NCBI GenBank assembly: GCA_026225945.1 | Contig: JAMJFZ010001815.1 | Span: 17,801,001 to 17,865,000, forward strand | DNA length: 64,000 nt | Direction: 5' to 3' | From: Cricetomys ansorgei | Taxonomy: Eukaryota > Chordata > Mammalia > Rodentia > Nesomyidae | Part shown: positions 21,104-32,577 of the stretch, piece after piece | Numbering within the stretch: position 1 is the first letter of the stretch | How the letters are laid out: every line of letters starts with the position of its first letter | Made by a program: the position numbers and the translations under genes | The notes under the pieces: generated by a model | Told to the model about the DNA's origin: nothing | What the model saw: only the letters and a program-made list of their open reading frames with translations | Databases searched by the model: none

Positions 21104-22017
21104 CATATGGAGTGCCTCATGGTGTTCCTAGGATAATAAGCCTTTCAAAGTTTTGCAAATTGCACGTATCTTTGTACATTATCAATATTTCTATTCTACA
21201 TCTAAAGCTGTCTTTAAACAGTGCATCTATAATGTGTTTTTGTTTTTAAGAAACTGCTGGTAAAGTACATAAAATAAGGGATCAGAGGCATGTAATTGAG
21301 GCCACATTCCCTGGGCCAGCCAGGAGCCAAAGCATTCATGTCACAGGAGTATAAGGTGATGTTAAGGTACGGATCAGTGAGCAGCAGGGCTGCAGAGTAG
21401 GCCTGGTGGAACTCAAATGGAAAAGAGAGCTTCAGTAATGTTACACTGATTGCTTGGGAGAAAAGAATCTACCCAGTGCCACATCTGATTTATGGAAGAG
21501 ATTGGAGTTGTAATGAAAGTCCAGGTATAGCTGACCTCGTTCCAAGGAAGTCACAACCCTTTTTGATAGACTTCATGTATGGAATCATGAATAAATTAAC
21601 ATGATGGACTGTTCTGTTTTACTCTGAAACTCTTTTCTGTTGGATTTATCACAGTTCTCCATAGAAACAGTCAACCATAGAGTCAGCGATGAATTCATTT
21701 CACTCTTTTATTTCCTCTTCCCTACTGTATCTTTTGCTTCAGAAAAAAGAATTAATGTATACTTATTCTCATGATAAAAATTTTAAGAGAAATAAATACC
21801 CTTGAATGGATTCATTTCATGGTATTCTCAAGATGAAAATCTTAAAATTCTCAGATGTTTTCTTAAACTACTTTTTAAAAAATCTGAGTTCAGCATGAGG
21901 ATTGCATAGCACTTGTTGCGGAATGAATATAGGATTTTCAAATATTAAACAACAGAATCTAAAAGGTTCTGGTGTGCTGAACTTTATTTTGCGGTTGAAA
22001 AAATATGTTAAATATTT
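21104..22017. other. Unassigned sequence
   Basis: No recognised element or gene. Confidence 0.5.
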
Positions 22018-22042
22018 TTGTTATATATGTTAAATAACTATA

Positions 22043-22080
22043 TTAAATAACTATACAACTGTTAAATAACTATACAACTG
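22043..22080. repeat. Tandem duplication of a 19-bp unit
   Basis: ttaaataactatacaactg occurs twice head to tail (22,043-22,061 and 22,062-22,080), preceded by a partial unit from 22,030. Confidence 0.97.
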
Positions 22081-22274
22081 TTGCAGTATTGAAGCAAATG
22101 ATATTTAGATCAGACCAATATATAAGGAAACACTAATTTTCATTAAGCAAAGTAAGTATTGAAAATTATTTTTATTAATATAGAGCACTGCCTAAGTGAC
22201 TGCATTATCCAGGTTATTTTTATAGCGTTAAATATGCATCTCATAACTAAGGCATTCCAACCTTCTGTTTCAAC
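22081..22274. other. Unassigned spacer
   Basis: AT-rich, nothing recognised. Confidence 0.5.
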
Positions 22275-22392
22275 AATCACATTTTTATAATATTTTTATT
22301 AATAATTTGAGTTTCATACAGTGTATCTTGATAACACCCTCTTCCCATTCCTTCCTGTTCCACTCCTTCTGCCCCTGTGCCCTTTGAGGTTT
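22275..22392 (-). mobile_element. Rodent L1 3'-end fragment, minus strand
   Basis: 'tttttattaataatttgagt', 'ttcatacagtgtatcttgat', 'aacaccctcttcccattcct', 'gccctttgaggttttgaacc' match the antisense of a rodent L1 3' terminus. Confidence 0.6.
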
Positions 22393-22440
22393 TGAACCAA
22401 AAGAGAAAAGAGAGGGAGAGAGAGAGAGAGAGAGAAGAAA
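22393..22440. repeat. (GA)n purine tract
   Basis: GA-rich all-purine run with a 24-bp (AG)n core. Confidence 0.95.
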
Positions 22441-22600
22441 ATTAAGTCTAGCTAGTGAATAAGCAACATTTTTTAATATATTAGTTGAAAAAAGGAAGTT
22501 TCATTTGGAAGTGAACTTTTGGATATTTGTTCATTATAATAAACTCATGGCTTTAATATGATTTAAGAAAATCTGTCTTGCTTTAAAATGGTTGGAAGAA

Positions 22601-22750
22601 GCTGGGTGGTGCTGGCACATGCCTTTAATCCCAGCACTCGGGAGGCAGAGGCAGGTGGATCTCTGTGAGTTCAAGGTCAGCCTTGTCTACATAGTGAGTT
22701 CCAGGCCAGATAGCCAGAGTTACTACACAGAAACCCTGTCTTGAAAAACT
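22601..22750 (+). mobile_element. B1 SINE
   Basis: 'gctgggtggtgctggcacat', 'cccagcactcgggaggcaga', 'gagttcaaggtcagccttgt', 'gaaaccctgtcttgaaaaac'. Full-length and well preserved. Confidence 0.95.
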
Positions 22751-22781
22751 AAAAGAGAGACAGAGACAGAGACAGAGACTC
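22751..22781. repeat. (GAGACA)n tract after B1
   Basis: Four to five units of gagaca/agagac at the B1 tail. Confidence 0.9.
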
Positions 22782-22889
22782 AGTCATTTTCTGTGACTTC
22801 CATCCTTAGCAACATTTTGTAAGAAAGGTGAAAGAACTGGACATGATCATTGGTGGCTCTGCTTGCATCTAGTCTCAGAAATGTTCTCT

Positions 22890-23042
22890 TGGGTGCTGGA
22901 GATGATCGGTTGTTAAAACCACATGGTGCTCTTGCAGAGAACCTGAGATCTGTTCGGAGCACCCACGTGTGGTAGTTTACCATCATCCATAGCCTCAGTT
23001 CCAAGGAATCAGACACTTTCTTCTGGCCTCTGAGGGTGCATA
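22890..23042 (+). mobile_element. Degenerate B2 SINE
   Basis: 'gggtgctggagatgatcggt', 'ttgcagagaacctgagatct', 'ccaaggaatcagacactttc' and 'ttctggcctctgagggtgca' follow the B2 order. Confidence 0.75.
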
Positions 23043-23214
23043 CTCATCAAGGCAGAGCAATCGGCTCTGAGACTTGTTGGATAGTGACAGCAGAGACCTT
23101 ATAGACAAGCTCATTGACAGTCAGGCTATACCTCTCAACGCTTTCCTAACTGATATTTAAGTTTCTATGCATGATACTGTATATCATCTGTTATGAATCT
23201 GGGATTTGGGTTAT
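23043..23214. other. Unassigned spacer
   Basis: Nothing recognised. Confidence 0.5.
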
Positions 23215-23325
23215 TGTGTGAGGCAAGATCTAGCTATGTAGTTCAGACTGGTCTTGGACTTGCTCTTCCCCTGCCTCAGCCTCCCCAGTGCTGGATTTAA
23301 ATGCATATACTACCACTAGCCTACA
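23215..23325 (-). mobile_element. Old B1-type SINE, minus strand
   Basis: 'gtgtgaggcaagatctagct', 'atgtagttcagactggtctt', 'gcctcagcctccccagtgct', 'atactaccactagcc': antisense 7SL-derived SINE, diverged. Confidence 0.7.
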
Positions 23326-23689
23326 ATTTATTTTGTGCCCTAGTATGCCTGAAACTTCAGGTTTTACTTTTGTAACCATCTAAGACAGAGCTTAAAGTCT
23401 GCTTATTAAACAGACATTTGAGGATTATTATGCCTTTGTATCTTTTTCATGAAAAAAGTATGTACATAATGAACAACACGGAAATGTATGACATTTGTTT
23501 CAGTAAAACCTTCCCCTCTCGCCTAGTAGTTTAATACACCATTCTTATGTCTTCTCACTTCCTGGAAATTCTTTTCTACTAACGTTTAGAAATAATTCGT
23601 ATTTATTATTAGTGACATTTTTACTATTGCAGCATATTAAATATTATAAATTACTGACATCCACTATGATATACCCATGTGTACACACG
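23326..23689. other. Unassigned AT-rich sequence
   Basis: May include the decayed 3' end of the L1 that follows. Nothing recognised with confidence. Confidence 0.4.
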
Positions 23690-24428
23690 TCAGTTGCTAG
23701 TTGTTTTCATTTACCTGTCTTTTACCTTCACCCTGCACCCAGATCCAATCTAGCCCTATCAACTTTCTTGTGAATAATGTGATTTCATTCTTTAGAGCTA
23801 AATAATATTGGATTTTTTAAACATGCAATATATTTTTAATATACAATACAAAAGAATGTATTTTCTTCATTCATGTGCTGACATGGATCTAGGTTAATTA
23901 CGTGTCTTAGCTACTGTGTTCAGTGCTTTGATAAACATGGGAAGGCAGGTAGTAGCATGTCTTGTAGTCCGACTTCATTTCCCTCATGTGTATCTATAGA
24001 AGTGGAATACCTCCATGATCCAGTGCTTTTCTTTCTAGTGTCTTTCTAGACTTCCATGGCAGCTTTTCATAGTGTTGGTTTTACATTCCCACAGTGTGTG
24101 AGCTTCTTTTTCTCCACATTCTAGCCAGCATTTATTTATGCTTGACAAGAGCCAGTGTCACTGGATTGAGATGAAATCTCACTATAGAAATCTCAAATAT
24201 AATTGGTCAATATTTCCTCAGAAACTAATGACTCTACAAATATTTTCATATTTTTTTGGCCAGTTGTCACTATCGGCCTTATGGGGTGGGTCTGGAATGT
24301 TCTTTTATTTTTCCTTCAATTCTGCAGAATGCTTTGATGAGTTCTGTGAGATAGTTTGATGAGTACTGGCGACAGCTTGAGCAGTGCCGGTGCTAAGTGT
24401 TTGGTAAAATGTTGGCGGTGCCCATCCA
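23690..24428 (-). mobile_element. Ancient L1, minus strand, 3' UTR and ORF2 3' region
   Basis: 'agctactgtgttcagtgctt', 'gataaacatgggaaggcagg', 'cccacagtgtgtgagcttct', 'ttctccacattctagccagc' and 'tgtttggtaaaatgttggcg' are antisense L1 landmarks. Much ORF2 sequence between these landmarks is missing, so the element is internally deleted. All frames are broken. Confidence 0.75.
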
Positions 24429-24712
24429 TGGGACCCTTTGGGGACGGGGGTAAGGTTGGTGCAGAACCAAGACACACACAGGCTCTGGGGATCAGGTAAG
24501 TGGCAAGAAGCAGACTCAGTTTATTGCAGGAAGGGAAAGCCTTTTTAGACCCTCCGCCCAGCCCAGCATGCCCCATTGGCTCCCAGACTGCAAGCTGTTT
24601 GTTTTGGCTCTTCTCTTCTCCAGGCATGTCAGGGCAGGCCCTTCTCTGGGAGCATCCAGGCAGGTCTCAGGCCTTGTTCTGCCCAGTGGCAGGTCTAGTT
24701 TCTTCTACAGTA
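24429..24712 (-). mobile_element. ERV LTR, minus strand, inserted in the ancient L1
   Basis: A GC-richer block than its surroundings. On the minus strand it reads a CCAAT-type region, then AATAAA (TTTATT at 24,520-24,525 on the plus strand), then a U5-like end near 'tgggaccctttgg'. The L1 antisense reading resumes near 24,730 ('catggctgtgctcttatttg') where it left off. Exact borders and target duplication were not established. Confidence 0.6.
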
Positions 24713-26640
24713 AAAGTCATCAGAAAAGAAGTTCATGGCTGTGCTCTTATTTGTTGGGAGATGTTTTATTACTGATTTTGACCTCATCACTTACTATTCT
24801 GCACAAGTTTTTGTATCCTTTTTTTTTAAAAAATGAATGGACAAATGAGTCTAGAAATTTGTGTTCTATAATTTCAATATGTTGACCTATAGCTTTCCAG
24901 AATATTTATCAATAATCAAAATTTCTGTAGTATTTGTTATAATATCTCCTTTATAGTCTCTGATTTTATCCATTAGTGCCTTCTCTCTTTTTCAATTATT
25001 CAAACTAAGGGTTTATCAATTTCTTCTGCTTCCCATATAATCTACCTTCTATTGTATACTGAACCTTTGTATAACTATTTCTGCTAGGACCTTCACCTTC
25101 ATCTCTCTGCTAATTTGGATTTTGAGTTATTATTTCTTTCCTGAAGTCTAAGGTGCATCATTAGTTGTTTCTTTTAATCTTTAAACTATTTTAAAGTAGC
25201 CATTCATTGTCTATAAAGCTCTTTTAGTACTGTTTTTTTTTTGCTATATCCAAGAGGTTGTGATGTATTTATTTTTATATTATTTTCTGTACTTATATAC
25301 ATATATGCTTATATATTATTTTCATTTGTTTTTGATGTATTTATTTAATATTATTTATGTATATATATACATATACATATGTGAGTATACATGTATGTGT
25401 GTGTGTGTGTGTGTGTGTGTATTGTTTTCATTTATTTCAAGAATGGTTTAAACTTCTCCACTGACTTTCATAGAGATGAAATGTTGGCACAAAAAGGTGG
25501 AAATGTGGATAATCCATATAGTTTCTTCTGTTTTTTGACTTCTAGCTTTTCTCCACTATGATCAGAAAATATACAAGAGTCCAGTGTTTTTGAATTTGAT
25601 AAGAGCTGTTTGTAGACCATTATGTGCTCTAGTCTAGAGCAAGGTCTATACATTGATCAAAAGAATGTTTCTATGGATAGGGTGTGGAATGTCCCTGTGA
25701 TATATGGTGTAGATTAATTCTGGGTTTTTCACTGATTTTTTTTTCCATTCATTGTTGAAAGTGAAATTGTAAAAGCCCCTAATGCTTGTGACTTTGAGTC
25801 TATAACCCAGGCGAGTAAATTTGTTTCACAAACTTGGGTGCTCTGAGTATGTATTGAGTACATAGACATTTATAATCATCATATATTTTACATATTTATG
25901 CCTTAAGCATTCCATAGTAGCCTTGTTTGTCCCATCTTTCTGTTTTTACTCAAAAGCATATTTTATCATATTATAGCTCTCCCTGATGCCATAATTATTC
26001 ACTCTCCACTCTGAATTTCATTCACTCTTTACTGCAGAACTTCTCTTGTTGGCAGAGAGATCCTGATTTGTAAACCTTCGCATTTGAACTAGTGTTAAGA
26101 GTAATTACATTTAAAGTTACTAATGAAAGTTGTGTTTTATTGATTTTTCTCCTATTTGTTTGAAGTATTACTTGCCCATTTCCAACTCTCCTGCTTTTGT
26201 GGTTTGATAGATTGTGCTAGATTGATAATGTTCACTTATTTTCTATTTATATCTCTCGTTTACTTATTTGTAGGAACTTACACTTTATGTTGTATCACGG
26301 TGGTAGGTAACTTTGTTTCACTTCCGAGCGTAGGACTACCTACCTGAAAGATAGTTTGTAAGGATGGTCTGGTGGTCATGAATTTTCCTAGTTATTTATT
26401 ATCTTAGAGTATCTTCCCCAGTTCCTCATGATAGCATTACCAAGTGAAATAATCTTGTTTTAGAGTTACTTTCCATTTAGATTTGAACTATGTCATTCAT
26501 TTTCTCATCTCAAATTTCTGCTCAGAAGTGTGCTGTTAGCCTAACAGGCCTGATGGAAAATGTGGCTTAGTATTTTTATCACCTGTGTGTCTTTTCTAGA
26601 GGAAAGAGAACTGAGAAGGAGAGCTTTGTGCTGTTATTTC
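24713..26640 (-). mobile_element. Ancient L1/HAL1, minus strand, ORF2 to ORF1 region
   Basis: 'ttgttgggagatgttttatt', 'actgattttgacctcatcac', 'tatgatcagaaaatatacaa', 'gaatttcattcactctttac', 'ctcagaagtgtgctgttagc' and 'ctaacaggcctgatggaaaa' follow the antisense order of old L1 from ORF2 into ORF1. The ORF1-side landmarks also fit HAL1, a relative with ORF1 but little ORF2. No frame is intact. Confidence 0.65.
25390..25421. repeat. (TG)n microsatellite with AT flank
   Basis: TA-rich lead at 25,357-25,385, then an uninterrupted TG run. Embedded in the ancient L1. Confidence 0.93.
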
Positions 26641-27375
26641 ATGATGGATTTGCCTTTTGCTTTTTTTTTTTTTTAAACACTTCCCAACAGTCTTGAGTGC
26701 TCTCTTCAGTCTTTAATTTTTTTCCCTTCATTTCTGTGAACATCATATTTCAAAACACCTGGGTTCAGTTTCTGACGTTTCTTTGTTGCACATTACCTAG
26801 TACACCGGACTCTGCCAATCAAAGTTTGTACCAGAGTTACCTTGCCAAGATTTGACATTGATTCTCTAGGGCGTCCGTCTCCTCGAGCAGTCTAACTTAA
26901 GAAAACAATTCTTTTTTTAAATGGTCACCTCTAGGTTTAGCCCCTTAGAGATGTTCAAAGTGAATTCCTTTTCTGAAGTCTGGTGACTGTGCAGATTTCA
27001 GATTTCTTACCTTTGAGGGTGTAAGATGGGAATGGTTGTAAAACAGACACTTTGCAAGTATTGTCACTATCTCCAATGACCATTTGCTAGGACTCTTTTC
27101 TTTGGACCTTACCTCTGTGTCCTGGAGATCCCACCACCTGTGGAGTCCAGGCATCAAGTCTGAAATATTGTTTCCCTTGCATTTCTGATGTCACAGGTCT
27201 CTGGATATAAGTGTTTTTGACTTCCTACTGTTCAAGTCTAGTATTTTCCTGAGGTCACTTATGTTAATAAGCAGCTATGCCCTGTTTTTTTTTTTTTTTT
27301 TTTTTTTTTTTTGGTTCTTCTTTGTGGAGCATCAGATGAGTACTGGTGCTTCTAGTCAGCCATTTTACATCTCTC
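26641..27375 (-). mobile_element. Ancient L1/HAL1, minus strand, 5'-UTR-like region
   Basis: Contains 'ttgccaagatttgacattga', 'tgtcctggagatcccaccac', 'gtctctggatataagtg', a T run (27,283-27,312) and ends 'ttctagtcagccattttac', which is the antisense of the usual old L1/HAL1 5' start (a 'ggccgactagaagc'-type opening). If right, the element keeps its 5' end. Confidence 0.5.
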
Positions 27376-27876
27376 AGAGGATATGTATATATCCATGTGC
27401 AGGTTGTTAGATAAATTTTATCTCAATAAATCATATAGTTTATCAGCAATGTCCCATGTTGATCCCTTTAAAATAATAGTAAAATTAAATGAGCTTAGAG
27501 AAACCAAGAGACATAGACAGACACTGTAAAGCATCTTGGGTCATAGTACACTTAAACAGGTCCTGTCTTCTATCTGGAACTCTTCCAGCACCATTTCCTG
27601 GTTTCCAAAGTGTCATTGCTTGCTGCCTATAAATCTCCCAGTACCTATACAGTGAATGGACCTACTGATATAATCACTTGGGTTTCCAGAAGCCAAGGAA
27701 ACTGGACTGAGCCCAATAATTCATGTGTAAACAACTTATTTGCAATCTGTGGTAATAAAAATAAGTGATTTTTCTATCCATTTTTATTCAAATAATATTT
27801 CTTATTTTTAGGAAATATAAGATTTCATAACCAATATATGAATTGCCTTGTGATTCTGGTTACATTTAGAATGTAG
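27376..27876. other. Unassigned sequence
   Basis: AT-rich, no recognised element. Confidence 0.5.
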
Positions 27877-28034
27877 CTGGGCAGTGGTGACACACACCTT
27901 TAATCCGAGCACTCGGGAGACAAAGACAGTTAGATCTCTGTGAGTTTGAGGCCAGCCTGGTCTACAGAATGAGTTCCAGGTCAGCCAGAGCTACAACAGG
28001 GAAACTCTTATCTCCAAAAACAAAAAAAAAGGAG
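27877..28034 (+). mobile_element. B1 SINE with giant purine tail
   Basis: 'gctgggcagtggtgacacac', 'ctttaatccgagcactcggg', 'gtgagtttgaggccagcctg', 'gagttccaggtcagccagag'. Left flank 27,863-27,876 (catttagaatgtag) resembles 28,186-28,200 (catttaacattgtag), a plausible diverged target duplication beyond the purine tail. Confidence 0.92.
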
Positions 28035-28175
28035 GCAGATGAGGAAGAGGAAGAGAAGAAGAAGAAGAAGAAGAAGAAGAAGAAGAAGAAGAGGAGGAGG
28101 AGGAGGAGGAGGAGGAGGAGGAGGAGGAGGAGGAGGAGGAAGAGGAGGAAGAAGAAAAAGTAGAAGGAAAAAGAA
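28035..28175. repeat. (GAA)n/(GGA)n purine tract
   Basis: About 130 bases with only A and G on the plus strand apart from one early T: GAA units first, then about 20 GGA units, then mixed. It is the expanded tail of the B1. The predicted Arg/Lys-rich or Ser/Leu-rich frames here are artefacts of the repeat. Confidence 0.97.
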
Positions 28176-28200
28176 AGTGAACATGCATTTAACATTGTAG

Positions 28201-28849
28201 ACAACATCAGATGACTAAAAAACCAACCCTTACATAAGCGAATTAGAAAGAAGGTCAGTCATTTCAAATAAAATCAATAAGTAACAAAGGAATAGTTGGA
28301 CACTGGTTATAACATATGGTCAGCAAACTTTTTTTGTATATTTGCATATGCAACAAATATCCAGGGTTTTGTTTTCTAAAGCATTTGGAATCATACTCCA
28401 GACTCTAAAATATTCCATCCACATCTTCACCCTAGCTTACAAAGGCATGGGAAATCAATAGGACACCTGGCATTGCTACTGATACCCACTTCACTAACTA
28501 CCATGAGTGTACACTGTCATCTCTGCTGCTTCCCTTACTCCTGAAGGAATGGAAACACTCACCAGGCGAGTCAGACATATTGGGGACTTCCCAGCATTCC
28601 CCTGTTCTGCTTTCTTCTACTCCTGATATAAGGGAGTACTCCTCATGGTCCTCTGCCTCCTTCTGACATTTCAGTAATCTCTCTATTCTCAGACCCAAGA
28701 TTGTAGTTCATCTCTTCTTTAATACCCTCTCCTCATTCCACCAATCCAAGCCCCATTTTTCTATTCTAGCAGTTTTCCTCAATGAGTTTAAGTTCTCTAA
28801 AAGAAAAGTCATCTAATACAAAAGACAACCTCATAGTGGGGATATATAT
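28201..28849. other. Unassigned sequence
   Basis: No recognised element or gene. Confidence 0.5.
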
Positions 28850-28962
28850 AGTCCCTGTTTTATGAATGAAAACCTAAGAGCAGGACAGGTTGAATAGTAT
28901 ACCCAAGGTCACATGGCCACTCACAGGCAGTTTTGAACAACCTGGCACTTGAATGTTCCAGC
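28850..28962 (-). mobile_element. MIR SINE, minus strand
   Basis: 'gtccctgttttatgaatgaa', 'aacctaagagcaggacaggt', 'tacccaaggtcacatggcca' and 'ttttgaacaacctggcactt' is the antisense MIR core. Confidence 0.78.
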
Positions 28963-30460
28963 GACCTTGTTTAAACAGAGAAATCAAATATTATAAAAAC
29001 AGAAACCTTAGAAGAAAAGAACATTTACACTATTTTGCTAGTATGTGATCAAGCCACCCCTGTCCAGCAGTGCACCCATTTCCAGAGACAGGGTTAACAC
29101 TTAACAAACTGGTAGTACGTGAAGCAGGAGAGACCTTGCTTGGAGTTGGGCTTCTGCTACCTACTCCTTTTATGGGTCTTATTTCTACTATCCCTGCCCA
29201 AACTGAAAATGTGATAAGATACATCTGTGTGCCCTCCACCAACCTGCAAACAAAAGTAAATCACTCTTGGAAGAAAGTGAAAATACCTGCTCTCCAGCCA
29301 ATCTATTTCATTTTCCATCTGTGGTCAGAGCCATTCGTTCACCAGGAGAATTCAGTGGGTTCAGCAGTTTTCTGGAGACTCTCATCAGATTCTGTGATTA
29401 CAAAGGCAGAAAAGACACGTTCCCCAAGGGATTTCTATTGTGAAGAATTGTACATCTGAGACAGTGTTCCTCTGCATGATTTCTGATGTAGAGATGAGCA
29501 CTGTGCTGTTGCTGTGTAAAAGAGGAGCAGAATATCTAAGTAGCTGAAGGTAGATGACGTCCAGATTTCAGTACACTCAGAAGCTTCTGCTAGGTGCTCT
29601 GCAAGGGCACCTACCATTAGAAATCAAAATGGGAGAAACTTGTTCCAAACTCAGTAGAGGTTTAAACAATAGCCTGGCTAAACTTTCCAGTCCTTAAAAC
29701 CCTGTGTTACTTTCTCAGAAATTTGCATGCTGTTACTACACAGAAACCTGTGCAATAATTATCTTCTCCAAAGAATTTCTAAATAAATCTATGATGGTGT
29801 TTCTAACTAGCAAAACAATAGAGTATGACTACTCTTTGTTAAGCTTCTCTAAGAAAATTACATGGTGTGTAGAAGTGCATTTTCATCATAATTAGTCTTT
29901 TTTAATAGAAAAAGCATTTAATTATATTCCTGTGTAGGTATAATATTGAGGGATTTTAAAGCTCCAGTTTTTCTAATTGAAGATTTTCTTCTATCTCACT
30001 CAGTGTTTATGTAAAGATCACTTTCAAATGATCAAAATGCCATTTTAATATGTAATGTTAAATGTGCTTTAGAATAAATAAAAATCACTATTTAGTAGAT
30101 TTCCATTCAATGTCTTATTTGGAAATATTGTTCAGGATGAGAGGATGAGTTTTTCTTTTTGTGTCTCTTATTTGATGCTAGCTTTCTTATTGTGAGAAGT
30201 CATCCTGAGTGGATGTAGGCCCAGCGATCCAGAGTATGATGCTAATTATTTACACAACAGGAAGGTGTTTACCTGAACTGCAGATACATGAGATTAGAAG
30301 AGAAATGAAAGTAACTTCTAGTATCAGTAACAACTGTGACTAGAAAGTTTGAATTTCCCCTGAATCCCCTCTTGACTTGTGGATAAAGAAACTGGCACTG
30401 AAGATTTGGATGACACACAGAATTCAAATGTTGTATGTTAAACAGGTCATTTCCTCCCGT
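28963..30460. other. Unassigned sequence with a 129-codon open frame
   Basis: A plus-strand frame at 29,070-29,459 is open for 129 codons. I recognise no domain, signal peptide, splice context or protein family. The frame is not flanked by a poly(A) tail or repeats typical of a retrocopy. It is probably a chance open frame. The rest of the stretch shows no repeat. Confidence 0.35.
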
Positions 30461-30461
30461 T

Positions 30462-30506
30462 CACTGTGTGTGTGCATACATTTGCACATGTGTGTGTGTG
30501 TGTGTA
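30462..30506. repeat. Interrupted (GT)n
   Basis: Two GT runs separated by 'catacatttgcaca'. Confidence 0.9.
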
Positions 30507-31004
30507 ATGGCAAATGGCAAATAGTGCTAAGGACTACAATGATAAGGAACATGATGCTAAGAGAAAGAAGAATAGAGTTCAAAGCTTAGTTAAGGAAATC
30601 CAAAATCAAAAAAATTTTCTTTTTTGAGGATGGAAATCAGGCTGAGCTTTGATTGACAGGTGGGATTTCCCTCCCCTCCCCGACCTGGGAGACTTTGAAG
30701 AAATGCTTGGAAACCTGGGGCTGGAAACTGTGTGGGGCCTGCAGGGAGCTGAAAAGCCAATGGTATACTTGAGACTAGAGTAGAGTAGATGGGTCTCATT
30801 TAGAGGGTGCATACATAACTTGTGTCCTCAACTAGAAAACTTGAAAAGTCAACGTTAATTTGAAATCTTTAAAGTTAAAAAAATAAAAGAGGTAGTAGGG
30901 AAGAGTGCAAAATATTAGTTAACACAGGAAGCAGCATAAACTGGAATTCGCATCTAGCAGCACCAGCATCCTAATTATCCATAGCAAAGAGCTTAGCCCT
31001 TTGT
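30507..31004. other. Unassigned sequence
   Basis: Includes a GC-richer patch (30,640-30,740) without recognised features. Confidence 0.5.
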
Positions 31005-31090
31005 TTGTCCTGACTACAGTGGGAGACCACTGAAGGGCTTTTGATTATAGGATGTTACCTGACTTATATCTTAATGACAACTACGCATTG
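31005..31090 (-). mobile_element. Possible L2 fragment, minus strand
   Basis: 'agaccactgaagggcttttg' and 'gatgttacctgacttatatc' resemble the antisense L2 stretch with a 'gggttttgagcagggaagtg' motif followed by 'acatgatctgacttacattt'. Confidence 0.4.
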
Positions 31091-31466
31091 TACTAGCCCT
31101 ATAAGATTCTGGTTTGTTAATTTTCTTACTTTAAGCAAGTTAAAGAAAGTAGATGGCATATTTTGGTCAATGCACTTTTTCAAAAATGATAGTTCCATTA
31201 ATGAAGTGAATAGAAAAAAGAACAGCAGGAAAACATGTTTGATCCTTCGAAGAGAGATGTAAAGTTTTCTCAGTTGTGCCTCTTGGGAGGTACTTTCAAG
31301 TTCAGTTGCTCTGGGGCAATGAACAATAATATATCATCAGTATGACCAACTTTCCCTATATCTTAAAGGTCCCCATTTCTTTGTCCATTTGTACCTAAAT
31401 ATGTGGACCTACTAATCTTCAAATGACTCAATAAAATAAAGAAATCTTAAATAGCCATATTTTAGG
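31091..31466. other. Unassigned sequence
   Basis: Nothing recognised. Confidence 0.5.
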
Positions 31467-31865
31467 GTTGGATATGAACTGTAACCTCCAAAGAATCATG
31501 TATTTAGAGTTCTTTCCTAGATGGAGGCCTTACTGAGAAATGAGTAGATATATGGATGCTAACTACAATGATAGATTAATTTCTTGGTGAGTTGGGCCTT
31601 AGTTGGAAAAAGTACATCATTGGGTGATATACTTTTTGATATGACACCTCAGAGTCTTCGTCTTTGTCTCTTTTGGCTTCCTGGATACTAAGAGGTGATC
31701 AGAATTCACGACACTCTCCCACTGTCAGGATTTTTAGCTGAACTAAGACCAGAAGCCATGGACCCAGACTTTGGGAAGGTGAAACCATTAAAAACTATGA
31801 ACCAAAATAAATCCTTTTTAAATAGACTATTTTCACGTATTTTATCATAGCAATGAAAAGCTATT
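31467..31865 (+). mobile_element. MaLR-type LTR, plus strand
   Basis: Opens 'ggttggatatgaactgtaac', has 'ttcttggtgagttgggcctt', 'tcttttggcttcctggatac', 'aaccattaaaaactatgaac' with AATAAA ('caaaataaatcc') at about 31,806, and ends 'catagcaatgaaaagctatt'. That is the standard MaLR LTR order: 5' TGG-rich start, polyadenylation signal, and a 3' end rich in 'agcaatgaaaa'. Confidence 0.75.
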
Positions 31866-32278
31866 GAATTCTCCATAATGCAGATAATACACCATGATTC
31901 AGAAAATAAATTATGGGATTTAATTCTTATTTAAATGACAAATATGATAGATTTTATCAACCCGATTTTATATAGAAAAATATCAGTCTTTGTTGTATAT
32001 AGGTGACTAGTCTAATTATGTAACTATTAAATGAAATACTAAAATATGCCCCCAGGATTCTGATGGAAAGACTCCCATTTCTACTCTCCATACTTGAGAT
32101 AGCAAGTCAGTGACTCACTAGTCTGAGCTATTCTGGTGTCCTGAGAGTAGAAAGGGATATGTGCATACTTTTGGTGACTCTAGTTGCAGCAGGTCTACCT
32201 CAGCCCCCATTCTCCTTTCTGCTATTTTACTGGAGTGAACTCATAATTAACACTTGTCAAATTTTATATACATACATA
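31866..32278. other. Unassigned sequence
   Basis: AT-rich, nothing recognised. Confidence 0.5.
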
Positions 32279-32280
32279 AA

Positions 32281-32343
<63 letters not shown>

Positions 32344-32388
32344 GGAGAGAGGGAGAAGGAGAGGAAGAGGGAGAGGGAGAGAGAGAGC
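32279..32388. repeat. Compound microsatellite (TG)n(TA)n(GA)n
   Basis: TG, then TA, then GA dinucleotides with GGGA interruptions in the last third. Confidence 0.97.
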
Positions 32389-32577
32389 GCTGCCCCACAG
32401 AAGAAAACGTTTCTTCCTCCAGCAAATGTCAACTGTGGATTTATTTTGACAATGAGTAAGTAGTCAAGTCCTAAATATTTCCCCTGTAATGTATTTTGTT
32501 CTTATCTGTTTTTCTTTTCTCTAAAGTGACAGAAGATAAGTTATTTATAAAGACAGTAAAAGTTTCAAAACTACTAC

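Noticed and set aside
27962..28207. Open frames on both strands with long Arg/Lys, Ser or Leu runs
   Set aside because: They translate the GAA/GGA tract and the adjoining B1; the composition comes from the repeat, not from a protein.
32247..32463. Ser/Leu- and Glu/Arg-rich frames
   Set aside because: Produced by the compound TG/TA/GA microsatellite.
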